A stretch of DNA of 64,000 nucleotides, taken from assembly GCA_947632025.1 (NCBI GenBank), contig CANRNN010000004.1, forward strand, positions 62,001-126,000. The letters run 5' to 3'. Of this stretch, positions 50,519-58,657 are shown piece after piece; position 1 is the first letter of the stretch; every line of letters begins with the position of its first letter. A program made the translations under genes and the position numbers. This stretch comes from an uncultured Clostridia bacterium. Its GTDB lineage: Bacteria; Bacillota; Clostridia; Oscillospirales; Ruminococcaceae. The notes beneath the pieces are model-generated. The model saw nothing but the letters and a program-made list of their open reading frames with translations. It was not told the DNA's origin and made no database searches.

Positions 50519-50545
50519 ATATCGACCGTTCTTCCGAAAACTTTA
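50519..50545 (-). promoter_or_regulatory. Sigma-D (sigma-28) type promoter of the flgM operon
   Basis: On the minus strand TAAA is followed by exactly 15 bases and GTCGATAT, one mismatch from the SigD consensus TAAA-N15-GCCGATAT. It lies about 70 bases before flgM, as expected for late flagellar genes controlled by FlgM. Confidence 0.8.
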
Positions 50546-50570
50546 GCTTTTTCCCGAAAAAAAGAAAAAA

Positions 50571-50595
50571 ACACGCGTCTTTTCTGACGCGTGTC
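50571..50595 (-). terminator. Terminator of the pilin-end transcript
   Basis: A 9-bp perfect stem (ACACGCGTC / GACGCGTGT) followed on the minus strand by TTTTTTTC. It ends the prepilin gene at 50601 and insulates the flagellar promoter. Confidence 0.9.
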
Positions 50596-50600
50596 GGTAA

Positions 50601-51419
50601 TTATTTCAAAATCGTTCCGGCAAGACCCACAAAATTCCCTGTTGAGGTGTTCCACGCGGCGCAAGTGCCGCAGACGTTCCCGTTCGGGAGGACGTAGTCG
50701 TCGCCGAACATCAGATTCGAGTTTTCATAGCTTGTAAGTTCGCTCGGCGAATCGGGAAGTCTGTCCCTTGTGTACGCCGTCCACTTGACCTTTACGGTAT
50801 CCGCCATCTGTTTTTCGGTGATAGTTGTGGGGGGCGGCGGTTCTACAAAGGAGATTTTCGCGTAATAATATCCGTCCCGATACTCTATTCTGTCCCCAAG
50901 CTCGGCTGACATCATGGAAGAAAATGCCTTGCACCATTCCCGACTTGCGCACGTTGTTCTCGAAACAAGGAAACTTGCAAATCCGTTGGCATAGGCAGAA
51001 TTATTCTTGTCCACTGCCATGACTGTAATATCCTGTATTCTGTCGCTCTTTGTGTGAAGCTCCATATAAATATCCGTCGCTATGGGGAACTGGTCGGACG
51101 TAAGCGCTCTGTCCGGCGTGACGGGATAATTTCCGCCCATTGAAGCGTAATAGCCCATAATTCCGAGAGCCGCGCCGCTGTGGTCGTCATAGTACTTTTT
51201 GTAGGCAGGCGACAAATGCCCCTCAAACATCGAAAGTTTTGAAAAAACCGACTGACACGCTGCATAAAAATCGGTCGCGGTCGAGTTTGCCTCGCTTATC
51301 TTTGCCTTGCGGGTGTTTATGTTCGGCAGGATTATCGCCATCATTACGGCAAGTATAGCCAGTACGACAATAAGCTCTATAAGCGTAAAGCCCTTTTTCG
51401 ACTGAAGATATTTTATCAT
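50601..51419 (-). CDS. Type IV prepilin-like protein (272 aa)
   Basis: A pseudopilin-like protein with a class III signal: YLQSKKGFTLIELIVVLAIL has the cleavage-site Gly just before Phe and Glu at +5 of the mature protein, followed by a 20-residue hydrophobic helix. The globular part has a Cys pair (RTTCASREWC) and C-terminal CGTCAAW. The long C-terminal domain (about 240 residues) with a Pro-rich EPPPPTTITEKQ linker is unusual for a minor pilin. It lies 170 bases downstream of the major-type pilin gene, separated by hairpins. Confidence 0.85.
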   Translation of the reverse strand: MIKYLQSKKGFTLIELIVVLAILAVMMAIILPNINTRKAKISEANSTATDFYAACQSVFSKLSMFEGHLSPAYKKYYDDHSGAALGIMGYYASMGGNYPVTPDRALTSDQFPIATDIYMELHTKSDRIQDITVMAVDKNNSAYANGFASFLVSRTTCASREWCKAFSSMMSAELGDRIEYRDGYYYAKISFVEPPPPTTITEKQMADTVKVKWTAYTRDRLPDSPSELTSYENSNLMFGDDYVLPNGNVCGTCAAWNTSTGNFVGLAGTILK

Positions 51420-51453
51420 AGAAGCGTCCTCCTTAGCCGATTTGCCAAAGGTC

Positions 51454-51487
51454 TTGTTTTTGCGCGGCTTTTGCGGCGCAAAAACAA
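51454..51487 (-). promoter_or_regulatory. Intergenic stem-loop between pilin genes
   Basis: A 12-bp perfect stem (TTGTTTTTGCGC / GCGCAAAAACAA) without a following T-run. A second GC-rich hairpin lies at 51527-51550. They may act as a processing or stabilising structure that favours expression of the pilin gene at 51590 over the downstream prepilin. Confidence 0.6.
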
Positions 51488-51589
51488 AACATCTGAATAT
51501 TCAAAGTACAAATTATACACATAATTCCCCGGCGACGAATGCCGCCGAGGAACATTGTGTCAAGTGACTTGTGACCAAATCTTAAAAGA

Positions 51590-52252
51590 TTAGCCAAGCT
51601 CTACCTTAGGAGCAGTACCTACGGTGAAACCGGAGGAAGAAATACCTGCGGTGTGAGTATCCCATGCAAAGATTGCAGGGAAGTCGCCGTTTGCTTCAAG
51701 AGTAGGATAGTCCGTACCAGCAGTGAGAGCGGTGCTGCTGTCAGCAGTGTAAGCAAGTGCTACGCAGTTAGAGCCGCCTCTAAGGGAAGCTGCGATTGCG
51801 CCGTTCTTCATGGTGCTGAATGTATCAGCAAGGTAGATTGCGAGAAGAGTAGCGGGGTCGGTAACACCGACTTTGGTTTGACCGGGTGTAGCAGATCCAC
51901 TAGCAGACCAAGTGTAAGTACCATTGGACTTGAACATAGAGGTATCAATATTCGAAACAGTCCATGTAGTTGTGTTACCAGCAGTAGCAACAGTAATGTC
52001 AACAGTGCAAATCTTGGACTGATCCTTCAGCATACCGTAGCCTGCTGTATCAGCGTCAGTCAACCAGTTGCCAATTTCATCTCTAAGAGATTTAGCGGTA
52101 GAGTCAGCAGATGTAACTCTGGACTTTGTTACCATGCCCAGCATGGTAGGAACGAGAATAGCGGCAAGTACGCCGATGATCGCGATAACAACGATCAACT
52201 CAACGAGCGTAAAGCCTTTTTTGGCTTTGAGAGCCTGCAGTTTCTTTACCAT
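51590..52252 (-). CDS. Type IV pilin, probable major subunit
   Basis: A 220-residue prepilin. KKGFTLVELIVVIAIIGVLA is the class III signal with Gly before Phe and Glu at +5, and the sequence continues with AILVPTMLGMVTKSRVTSAD, the classic pilin helix. The rest is small and Ser/Thr/Ala-rich with little charge. It has its own strong promoter, a 465-base leader and a strong ribosome site (AAGGAGG), and is followed by stem-loops. These signals suit a highly expressed structural subunit. Whether it is PilA or a pseudopilin in this species is an inference from expression signals. Confidence 0.85.
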   Translation of the reverse strand: MVKKLQALKAKKGFTLVELIVVIAIIGVLAAILVPTMLGMVTKSRVTSADSTAKSLRDEIGNWLTDADTAGYGMLKDQSKICTVDITVATAGNTTTWTVSNIDTSMFKSNGTYTWSASGSATPGQTKVGVTDPATLLAIYLADTFSTMKNGAIAASLRGGSNCVALAYTADSSTALTAGTDYPTLEANGDFPAIFAWDTHTAGISSSGFTVGTAPKVELG

Positions 52253-52717
52253 TGTAAAGACCTCCTTAAATAGAAAAGAATTAAAGTTATGTATAAGCCC
52301 TGCGGACTTATAACCGTGTGAAACAACATCTCCTCCATACCATGGCGGGGCTCACGCAAAATTTTAAGGAGGTCGGCGTGACCCTTTTGTTCCCGCCCAC
52401 GCGCGTAAAAAATACACGCCGCGTGAAAGAAACCGCCGTTTTCGGGGTACAGAAACGGACGCGACCGTCACCGCCCACGAAAACAATATTTTGGAAGATA
52501 TTGCCTTTTCAGACCCGCAAATCCCGTCAAGATGAGCAGCTTTCCGCCAACGGCGAATCACCCTCCGGGTAAAAGCAGTTCAATCAGAACGGAGTCCGAC
52601 TTGGCAAATACGGCTGCGCCGTACATCACCCGCAGATCCGACCGTCCGTTACTGCCGCCGAGCTTCCGCGAAGCCCGCACGCCCGTGTAATCGTTTTCTT
52701 GCGTTTTGTGTGTCTGT
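52253..52717 (-). promoter_or_regulatory. Long structured 5' leader of the pilin gene
   Basis: About 465 bases run from the predicted transcript start to the pilin ribosome site with no credible gene. Perfect hairpins include GCTTC/GAAGC at 52662-52674, CAATAT/ATATTG at 52484-52503, CACGCG/CGCGTG at 52398-52425 and TATAAG/CTTATA at 52292-52312, the last 24 bases upstream of the ribosome site. I found no match by eye to c-di-GMP-I or II aptamers. Confidence 0.5.
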
Positions 52718-52723
52718 AATGTT

Positions 52724-52752
52724 ATTATAAACCATTTGAGCAAATTTGTCAA
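52724..52752 (-). promoter_or_regulatory. Strong promoter of the pilin gene
   Basis: On the minus strand TTGACA and TATAAT (both perfect) are separated by 17 bases. The remaining 52753-52881 is AT-rich with no other feature seen. Confidence 0.85.
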
Positions 52753-52881
52753 TAGATTTTTGATAATTTTTTACTCAAACCTGCAACTTTGTGAATTACA
52801 GCTTATTTTCAAGTAACTTATTTGTGCATTTTCACAACAGATTCTCCGAAAAGTCTATGAAACTGACCGAAAAATTACATT

Positions 52882-53535
52882 TCAAGCCATCGGAATAACG
52901 GGAGCTGTCCCGATAGTCATTCCGTTCGGGGAAATACCCTGCTCGTGGTCGTTCCACGAAAACGAAGCGGGGGATTTTCCGTCCACTGCCGCGGGGAACT
53001 CCGAATCCGCGAGGTAGTCGTCTATCTCCTGTGTAAAAACGACATAAGAAGCCGCTCCGCTGTTAAGCGTCACGACCATACTGCCCCGTTTCATATTCGG
53101 AAAGCACTCTGCAAGCCCCGCCAGAAACAGCACCTCGCCCTGATCTTCCCCCACGAGCGACGCGCCGACGGTATAATTTCCTGCCGAACCCCACGACACG
53201 TCTGTGCTTCCGTTCGAGTAAAAGCTATCCTCGTGCATTTGGGTACATTCCCACACGGTGTCGTTTCCGTTCCGGTGGACTTTTATTTTGACGTTTTCGA
53301 CGGCTCCGCTTTTCATACCGAAGCCGTTTGTGTCTGCTCCGACCAGAAAAGCGTTCAGATTTTTCTGAATGGAAGCGGCTGTATTATTTGCGGAAGTGAC
53401 CTTTGCCTTAGTCACCATATTAAGCATAGTAGGTATTAAAATCGCCGCAAGTATCCCGACGATAGCTATTACCACAATAAGCTCGACAAGTGTGAATCCG
53501 CTTTTTTTACGGGATTTTGCCAACCATTCCGCCAA
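52882..53535 (-). CDS. Type IV prepilin, paralogue of the probable major pilin
   Basis: A 217-residue prepilin with KKSGFTLVELIVVIAIVGIL, then AAILIPTMLNMVTKAKVTSAN, nearly the same helix as the gene at 51590. The C-terminal ends also agree (GISPNGMTIGTAPVI against GISSSGFTVGTAPKV), so the two come from duplication. The start is TTG 53535, with AGAGGTG 7 bases upstream. It lies 23 bases after pilT. Probably a minor pilin or alternative subunit. Confidence 0.83.
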   Translation of the reverse strand: MAEWLAKSRKKSGFTLVELIVVIAIVGILAAILIPTMLNMVTKAKVTSANNTAASIQKNLNAFLVGADTNGFGMKSGAVENVKIKVHRNGNDTVWECTQMHEDSFYSNGSTDVSWGSAGNYTVGASLVGEDQGEVLFLAGLAECFPNMKRGSMVVTLNSGAASYVVFTQEIDDYLADSEFPAAVDGKSPASFSWNDHEQGISPNGMTIGTAPVIPMA

Positions 53536-53558
53536 TTTCTTTCACCTCTTGTGAAAAA

Positions 53559-54647
53559 TCAATAATCGCCCATTTCGAGATAACGTCTGTACTCGCCTAT
53601 ATCCTGACATCTTTCTCTTGCGACGGCGTCGTTTATTTTTCCCATACGAACCAGACGCGCGAGATCCTGGTCGAGGGTAAACATTCCCGATTTCTTTCCC
53701 GTTGCGATAGTTGAACCTATCTGGTAAGTTTTATCCTCGCGTATCTGGGCGCGGATAGCGTCTGTTGCCGCCATAACTTCCAGAGCGGCGCATCTGCCCT
53801 TTCCGTCGGCGGTCGGCACGAGCGTCTGGGAGATTATTCCGACAATAGAGCCTGCCAGCTGCGAACGTATCTGACCCTTTGCGTGCGGCGGATATACGCC
53901 CATTATACGGTCGATAGTATCCTTTGCGGAGATAGTATGCAGTGTCGAGAGAACCAAGTGACCTGTTTCTGCCGCGGTAACAGCCGCGTCTATAGTTTCA
54001 AAGTCACGCATTTCTCCCACGAGGATAACGTCGGGGTCCTCACGCAGTGCCGCCCTCAGCGACCCTGCGAAACTGTCGACATCTTGACCTATTTCACGTT
54101 GATTTACCATTGCCTGCTTGTGGGTATGAACATATTCGATAGGGTCCTCTACTGTGATGATATGGCAGCTTCTCTGGCGGTTGATATGGTCGACCATTGC
54201 CGCGAGTGTAGTGGACTTACCCGAACCCGTAGGTCCCGTTACGAGTACCAGACCACGCGGGTGCATAGCGAATTCTCCGAGCGTCGCGGGCAGATTCAAA
54301 TCTGCAAGTGTCGGTATATCATCTCTCAGCAGACGAATAGCGACGGCGTGATAACCGCGCTGTCTGTAGACATTTACTCTGTGACGGTAGCCTGTAGCGC
54401 TTGTATACGAAAAGTCGGTATCCAGACCCTTTGAGATCTGGTTTTTATGCTTTATGGAAGTTATCTGGTTTATGATGTTGACGATTATAGGCTCCGTGCA
54501 GTCGGGATATCCCGTCAGCTTTCTGATAGCGCTGTGAAGTCTTACAACAGGAGGAAGTCCGGCGGTGAAATGCACGTCAGAGCAGCCGAGCTCTCTCGCG
54601 TCGTCGAGAATTCTGTTTATGTCGAAAATATTGTTCATGTTCTCCAC
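53559..54647 (-). CDS. pilT: Twitching motility ATPase PilT (pilus retraction)
   Basis: Hexameric cytoplasmic ATPase that depolymerises the pilus. The 362-residue length is typical. Walker A is VTGPTGSGKSTTLAAMVDH near residue 137, the Asp box is EDPIEYVHTH, Walker B is DPDVILVGEMRD near 200, and the His box is TGHLVLSTLHT. GTG 54647 has AAGGAG 9 bases upstream. It follows pilB by 24 bases. Confidence 0.95.
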   Translation of the reverse strand: MENMNNIFDINRILDDARELGCSDVHFTAGLPPVVRLHSAIRKLTGYPDCTEPIIVNIINQITSIKHKNQISKGLDTDFSYTSATGYRHRVNVYRQRGYHAVAIRLLRDDIPTLADLNLPATLGEFAMHPRGLVLVTGPTGSGKSTTLAAMVDHINRQRSCHIITVEDPIEYVHTHKQAMVNQREIGQDVDSFAGSLRAALREDPDVILVGEMRDFETIDAAVTAAETGHLVLSTLHTISAKDTIDRIMGVYPPHAKGQIRSQLAGSIVGIISQTLVPTADGKGRCAALEVMAATDAIRAQIREDKTYQIGSTIATGKKSGMFTLDQDLARLVRMGKINDAVARERCQDIGEYRRYLEMGDY

Positions 54648-54671
54648 TGTGTTATTCTCCTTTTGCGTTTA

Positions 54672-56381
54672 TCAGACTGTGTAAGTTGCCTTAACCAGTT
54701 CGTCCATTGAAGTTTTTCCCGCAAGCACCATTTTCGTAACGTTATCACGAAGCAGGAGCGTACCGTTTTTTGTAGCCTGTGCGCCTATTTCCTCGGCGGT
54801 CGCGCCTGAGGAGATAAGCTCTTTTATATCGGGTGTCGTGACGATTATCTCGTGTATTGCGGTTCGTCCCGAATAACCCGCGCCGTGGCAGACCCTGCAC
54901 CCGCCGGGGTGCGGTCTGTAGATCTCGACGGGCTCTGTGCGGTTCATAAGCTTAAGCTCGTCGGGGTCTGTCAGCATAAACTTCTCCTTGCATTCCTTGC
55001 AAAGCAGTTTTACAAGACGCTGTGCGATTATTCCGACAAGGGAAGTCGCGACCATGTAAGGAGCAACGCCCATATCCACCAGACGCACGATAGTCGAAGC
55101 CGCGTCGTTTGTATGCAAGGTAGACAGCACGAAGTGTCCCGTGATAGCGGCGCGTATCGCGATGTCGGCGGTTTCGCCGTCACGAATTTCTCCGACCATT
55201 ATAATGTCAGGGTCCTGACGGAGTATCGAACGCAACGCCGCCGCGAAGGTCATACCCGCTTTATCGTTTATCTGACATTGGTTTATGCCGTCGATTTTCT
55301 TTTCGACAGGGTCCTCAACGGTAACGATGTTTACGTTAGGCTGAGAAAGCTCGCCAAGCGTCGCGTAAAGCGTCGTGGATTTACCGGAACCTGTAGGTCC
55401 CGTAACCAGCATAACTCCGTTCGGACAGCGTATTATCTGTTTGAACATCTGGTAGTTATAATCCGTCATACCAAGGTCTGTTATCTTACGGGTCTTATCG
55501 TCTGCGGTGGAAAGCAAACGTATAACGCATTTTTCACCATAGACACAAGGTATCGTCGACACACGCATGTCGAGGTTCACGCCGTCGATACGCGTTCCGA
55601 ATCGTCCGTCAAGCGGAATTCTGCGCTCGGCTATATTCATTCCGCCAAGGATCTTGATACGGGTTATGATCGAATTGTGGAACGACGGCGGGATCTTCAT
55701 ATCCTGCTCGACAAGCTCGCCGTCGATACGGAAGCGAATTCTCGTCCTGTCTTTGAACGCTTCTATATGAATATCCGTTACTTTCATTCGGAAAGCCGTT
55801 TCGACCATCATATTTACGAGTTTTACTATAGGTGCGTTGTCGATACGTCCCTCTGACTCTGCCTGAGCGAGATCCTGAGAAATATCTCCGCCCTTGTCCG
55901 CTTCGCTTTCGAGGTCGGACACCGTGCTTTCCATTGCCTGCGAGGAGTAGTATTTATTTATCGCGGCTTCGATCTGGGTTTTCGTGGACATCTGCGCCAC
56001 GATCTCCATTCCCGTAACGACTTTCAGATCCTCAAAAATATAAAAGTTTACGGGATCATTTGTCGCGACCATCAAACGGTTATGGTTTATCGAATACGCA
56101 AAGATCGTCTTTTCCTTTGCTGTCGCTTCCGGAATTTTTCCGACAGCGTTCGTGTCGACTTTCACAGACGACAGATCCACGAACGGAACTTTCAGTCGGA
56201 TAGCCAACGCCTGAGCAAGCTGTGTTTCGGAAACCATACCCATTTCGAGCATTACATCTCCGAGCATTTTTCCTCCGCTTGCCCGCTGTTTGACAAGCGC
56301 GTCCTGAAGCTGTTTTTCGGTAATAAAACCGCTTTCCTTTAGGATCTCTCCTATCGGCAAGTTCTTAACGGGTCCTGGCAT
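54672..56381 (-). CDS. pilB: Pilus assembly ATPase PilB (GspE/PulE family)
   Basis: Drives pilus extension. The 569-residue protein has an N-terminal MshEN-type domain (about 1-150), the family N2 region IDNAPIVKLVNMMVETAF near 205, Walker A VTGPTGSGKSTTLYAT near 320, Walker B DPDIIMVGEIRDGE near 385 and a zinc tetracysteine pair CKEC near 460 and CRVC near 490. I start at ATG 56381 with AAGGAAG upstream; the 31-residue longer reading crosses the promoter region. It heads the pilB-pilT transcript, divergent from the prepilin peptidase. MshEN domains can bind c-di-GMP. Confidence 0.95.
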   Translation of the reverse strand: MPGPVKNLPIGEILKESGFITEKQLQDALVKQRASGGKMLGDVMLEMGMVSETQLAQALAIRLKVPFVDLSSVKVDTNAVGKIPEATAKEKTIFAYSINHNRLMVATNDPVNFYIFEDLKVVTGMEIVAQMSTKTQIEAAINKYYSSQAMESTVSDLESEADKGGDISQDLAQAESEGRIDNAPIVKLVNMMVETAFRMKVTDIHIEAFKDRTRIRFRIDGELVEQDMKIPPSFHNSIITRIKILGGMNIAERRIPLDGRFGTRIDGVNLDMRVSTIPCVYGEKCVIRLLSTADDKTRKITDLGMTDYNYQMFKQIIRCPNGVMLVTGPTGSGKSTTLYATLGELSQPNVNIVTVEDPVEKKIDGINQCQINDKAGMTFAAALRSILRQDPDIIMVGEIRDGETADIAIRAAITGHFVLSTLHTNDAASTIVRLVDMGVAPYMVATSLVGIIAQRLVKLLCKECKEKFMLTDPDELKLMNRTEPVEIYRPHPGGCRVCHGAGYSGRTAIHEIIVTTPDIKELISSGATAEEIGAQATKNGTLLLRDNVTKMVLAGKTSMDELVKATYTV

Positions 56382-56468
56382 CTGGATCTTCCTTTCGGGG
56401 TATAACTTTGCAGATACAACAAAAAGCCGTCCGCGATTTGCGGTTCTGCATTTATTTGAAATATTGAC

Positions 56469-56497
56469 TTGCAATATTTACAAATATGTGCTAAAAT
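56469..56497 (+). promoter_or_regulatory. Promoter of the prepilin peptidase gene
   Basis: TTGCAA and TAAAAT with a 17-base spacer, 33 bases upstream of the ATG. Confidence 0.65.
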
Positions 56498-56529
56498 AGA
56501 ATTAGTCTATTTTAAGGAGTGATTTTTTT

Positions 56530-57570
56530 ATGGGACTTACAACGCACATTATCTGTGCGGTTTTCGCGTTTATATTCGGCTCTGTTATCGGGAGCTTCTT
56601 AAACGTCGTTATTCTGCGTACTCCGCTCAAACAGTCGATAGTTACCGAACCGTCGCACTGCTTTTCCTGCGGACACAGACTTGCCTGGTATGATATGTTC
56701 CCGATTTTCAGCTGGATATTTCTTCGCGGTCGCTGCCGTTACTGCAAGTCGAAGATATCGCCAAGATATATGATCATCGAAGCGATAACCGCCGTAGCGT
56801 TCTGCCTTGCGTATCTGCGGTTCGGGTTCAGTGTGAAACTCGCGTATTCGTTTGTGCTGTTTGCGGTGCTTGTCGTTCTTTCGGGGATAGACATCGACCA
56901 CTTTGAGATACCGTACTGGTGCAGCATAACGATCGCTGTACTCGGCGTTTCGGCTTTCTTTGTGTTCAAGGAAGCTCTCTGGTACGAACGTCTTATCGCT
57001 GCCGGAATCGTAATTGTCCTTTTCGGTATACTCGTATTTATCGGCGGTATGGGCGGCGGCGACCTTCAGCTTATGGCGGGAGCGTCATTGTTGCTGGAGT
57101 TCCGCGTATTTGCCGCGCTGCTTATCGGTATCGTTCTCGGCGCGGTTTACGGAGTAGTCAAGAAATTCCGCGACAAGAAGTATGAAAAGGCGATTACCGA
57201 CAAGATCCGCGAAATTGCGGGGAAATGGTATGAAAATCAGCTTGACCACGGCTCCGGATTTGTCAGAGAGGGTCACGATGATATTATTGTCGGTGGGATA
57301 AGTGAGGGGGAGCCCGATATTGAATGGGAATTCCTTGACGAAAAGGTTTGGCAGGGACTTCCCGATAAAGCCGCATTAAGTCAAGCTCTTCGTGAAAACT
57401 TAAAAGACGAGCGTGAGGGCGGTTTCAAGATCTACCTTGAAGGCGAAGACATCAAGAAGGTAAAATATTCACGCCGAATGGTTTTTGGACCGTTTCTTGC
57501 GATAGGTATCGCGGCGGCGTGGCTCGTCGGTGACTATATGATAGGCTGGTACATGGGTTTGTTCCACTGA
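56530..57570 (+). CDS. pilD: Prepilin peptidase PilD with cytoplasmic insert
   Basis: Membrane aspartyl protease that cleaves class III signals and N-methylates the new N-terminus. The N-terminal domain has the zinc CxxC pairs (CFSCGHRLAWYDM, CRYCKSKISPRY). The catalytic Asp residues are in SGIDIDHFEIP near residue 118 and GGMGGGDLQL near 175. At 346 residues it is about 100 longer than usual. The excess, roughly residues 215-318, is a hydrophilic stretch between the penultimate helix (GIVLGAVYGVVKKF) and the last helix (FGPFLAIGIAAAW). It is the only plus-strand gene in the pilus locus. Confidence 0.93.
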   Translation: MGLTTHIICAVFAFIFGSVIGSFLNVVILRTPLKQSIVTEPSHCFSCGHRLAWYDMFPIFSWIFLRGRCRYCKSKISPRYMIIEAITAVAFCLAYLRFGFSVKLAYSFVLFAVLVVLSGIDIDHFEIPYWCSITIAVLGVSAFFVFKEALWYERLIAAGIVIVLFGILVFIGGMGGGDLQLMAGASLLLEFRVFAALLIGIVLGAVYGVVKKFRDKKYEKAITDKIREIAGKWYENQLDHGSGFVREGHDDIIVGGISEGEPDIEWEFLDEKVWQGLPDKAALSQALRENLKDEREGGFKIYLEGEDIKKVKYSRRMVFGPFLAIGIAAAWLVGDYMIGWYMGLFH

Positions 57571-57596
57571 ATCGAGGAACATTTCCCAAATATTTT

Positions 57597-57630
57597 GGGG
57601 CGATCGCGCAGAGCTTTCGCCCCGATTTAT
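57597..57630. terminator. Terminator between convergent pilus genes
   Basis: A 7-bp perfect stem (GGGGCGA / TCGCCCC) with a following GATTTATTT on the plus strand. Confidence 0.7.
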
Positions 57631-57645
57631 TTATTCGGTTTTTAA

Positions 57646-58638
57646 TTAGGGAGTAGTCGTGTAGTTGCTCTTCTGCTTTCTGGTTATGAAGTAGATGTAG
57701 GTGTCGGGGTAGTAGCAGCTTTGACCCGCGTCGTTTTCGGTTACTTTTGTCGGCGCATTCGCTTGCGCAGCGGCGTAGCCGCGGACTTCGATATTCGGCT
57801 GAACCTTGTATTGCTTTGCTTGATTTATGACATTGCTTCTTATGTAGGCGAAATCAACATAGCTTGTTCCCGAAAAATTCAGCATTGCCGATTTTCTTAC
57901 GTTCTCGTTTACGTTATATATCGAGTCGTCAAGATACACCTCGGTGGTGATTTTCAGAGCCTTTGCGATTTCGACCTTATCCGCTTCGATCTGATCCTTG
58001 GGGTTTCCGTCATCGTCCGGCATCTGATACTGGTTATCATAGTTTTCAAGCTTGATAATGGGGTATAAGCCGTCGTAGAAACAGCTCTCGAAAACAAGCT
58101 GCGTCCTGCTAAGATCCAGTCCAAATGTAGTTTGGTCGATGTACTCATTCGTAAGCATCAGCTTGCCCGCACCTGTTTTTGGATCCTCAATAAAACGTAT
58201 ACCCATGCAGCGTACCTCGTAGTTGTCGCCCATTGCTGCAAGTGTATCCTTCATATTCTTAAGGCTTTCGCCTGCGTGGCTTTTTACCTTATCCAGACCG
58301 TCATTGCCCCACTCTCCCGTAGCGGGATACTTTACCGAAAGTATCGGAGGGTCGGTACTGTCAACGGGCTCTACAACATCGGAATCCACAACCCCCGTGA
58401 ACGTCTGGACAAAATACGAATATTTTGTCATATTCATTATATAGGAGTCGATAGTTTCCGAGAGCATTACCGCTCTTGCGTTCTGCTCCTTGGCGGCGAC
58501 GCTCTTCATTACCGGTGCTGTGAAGCTGAACACGCCGATAAGCAGTATTCCCAGCAATGCGCTCGCGACGATTACCTCTACAAGTGTGAAGCCGCTTTTA
58601 TTGCGCCATCTTTTCAGACGCTTCAATATTTTCAGCAT
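57646..58638 (-). CDS. Prepilin-like protein (330 aa)
   Basis: A minor pilin or pseudopilin. WRNKSGFTLVEVIVASALLG carries the class III signal (Gly before Phe, Glu at +5), followed by hydrophobic residues and a 300-residue C-terminal domain. Its length suggests a tip or priming subunit like PilW/GspJ, but family assignment is by position and N-terminus only. GGAGGTG precedes the ATG. It is the last gene of the prepilin set 57646-62201. Confidence 0.83.
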   Translation of the reverse strand: MLKILKRLKRWRNKSGFTLVEVIVASALLGILLIGVFSFTAPVMKSVAAKEQNARAVMLSETIDSYIMNMTKYSYFVQTFTGVVDSDVVEPVDSTDPPILSVKYPATGEWGNDGLDKVKSHAGESLKNMKDTLAAMGDNYEVRCMGIRFIEDPKTGAGKLMLTNEYIDQTTFGLDLSRTQLVFESCFYDGLYPIIKLENYDNQYQMPDDDGNPKDQIEADKVEIAKALKITTEVYLDDSIYNVNENVRKSAMLNFSGTSYVDFAYIRSNVINQAKQYKVQPNIEVRGYAAAQANAPTKVTENDAGQSCYYPDTYIYFITRKQKSNYTTTP

Positions 58639-58657
58639 TCTTTACACCTCCGGGGTA

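Noticed and set aside
52318-52572. 84-codon plus-strand frame in the pilin leader
   Set aside because: It is antisense to the leader, starts without a proper ribosome site and has no protein-like pattern.
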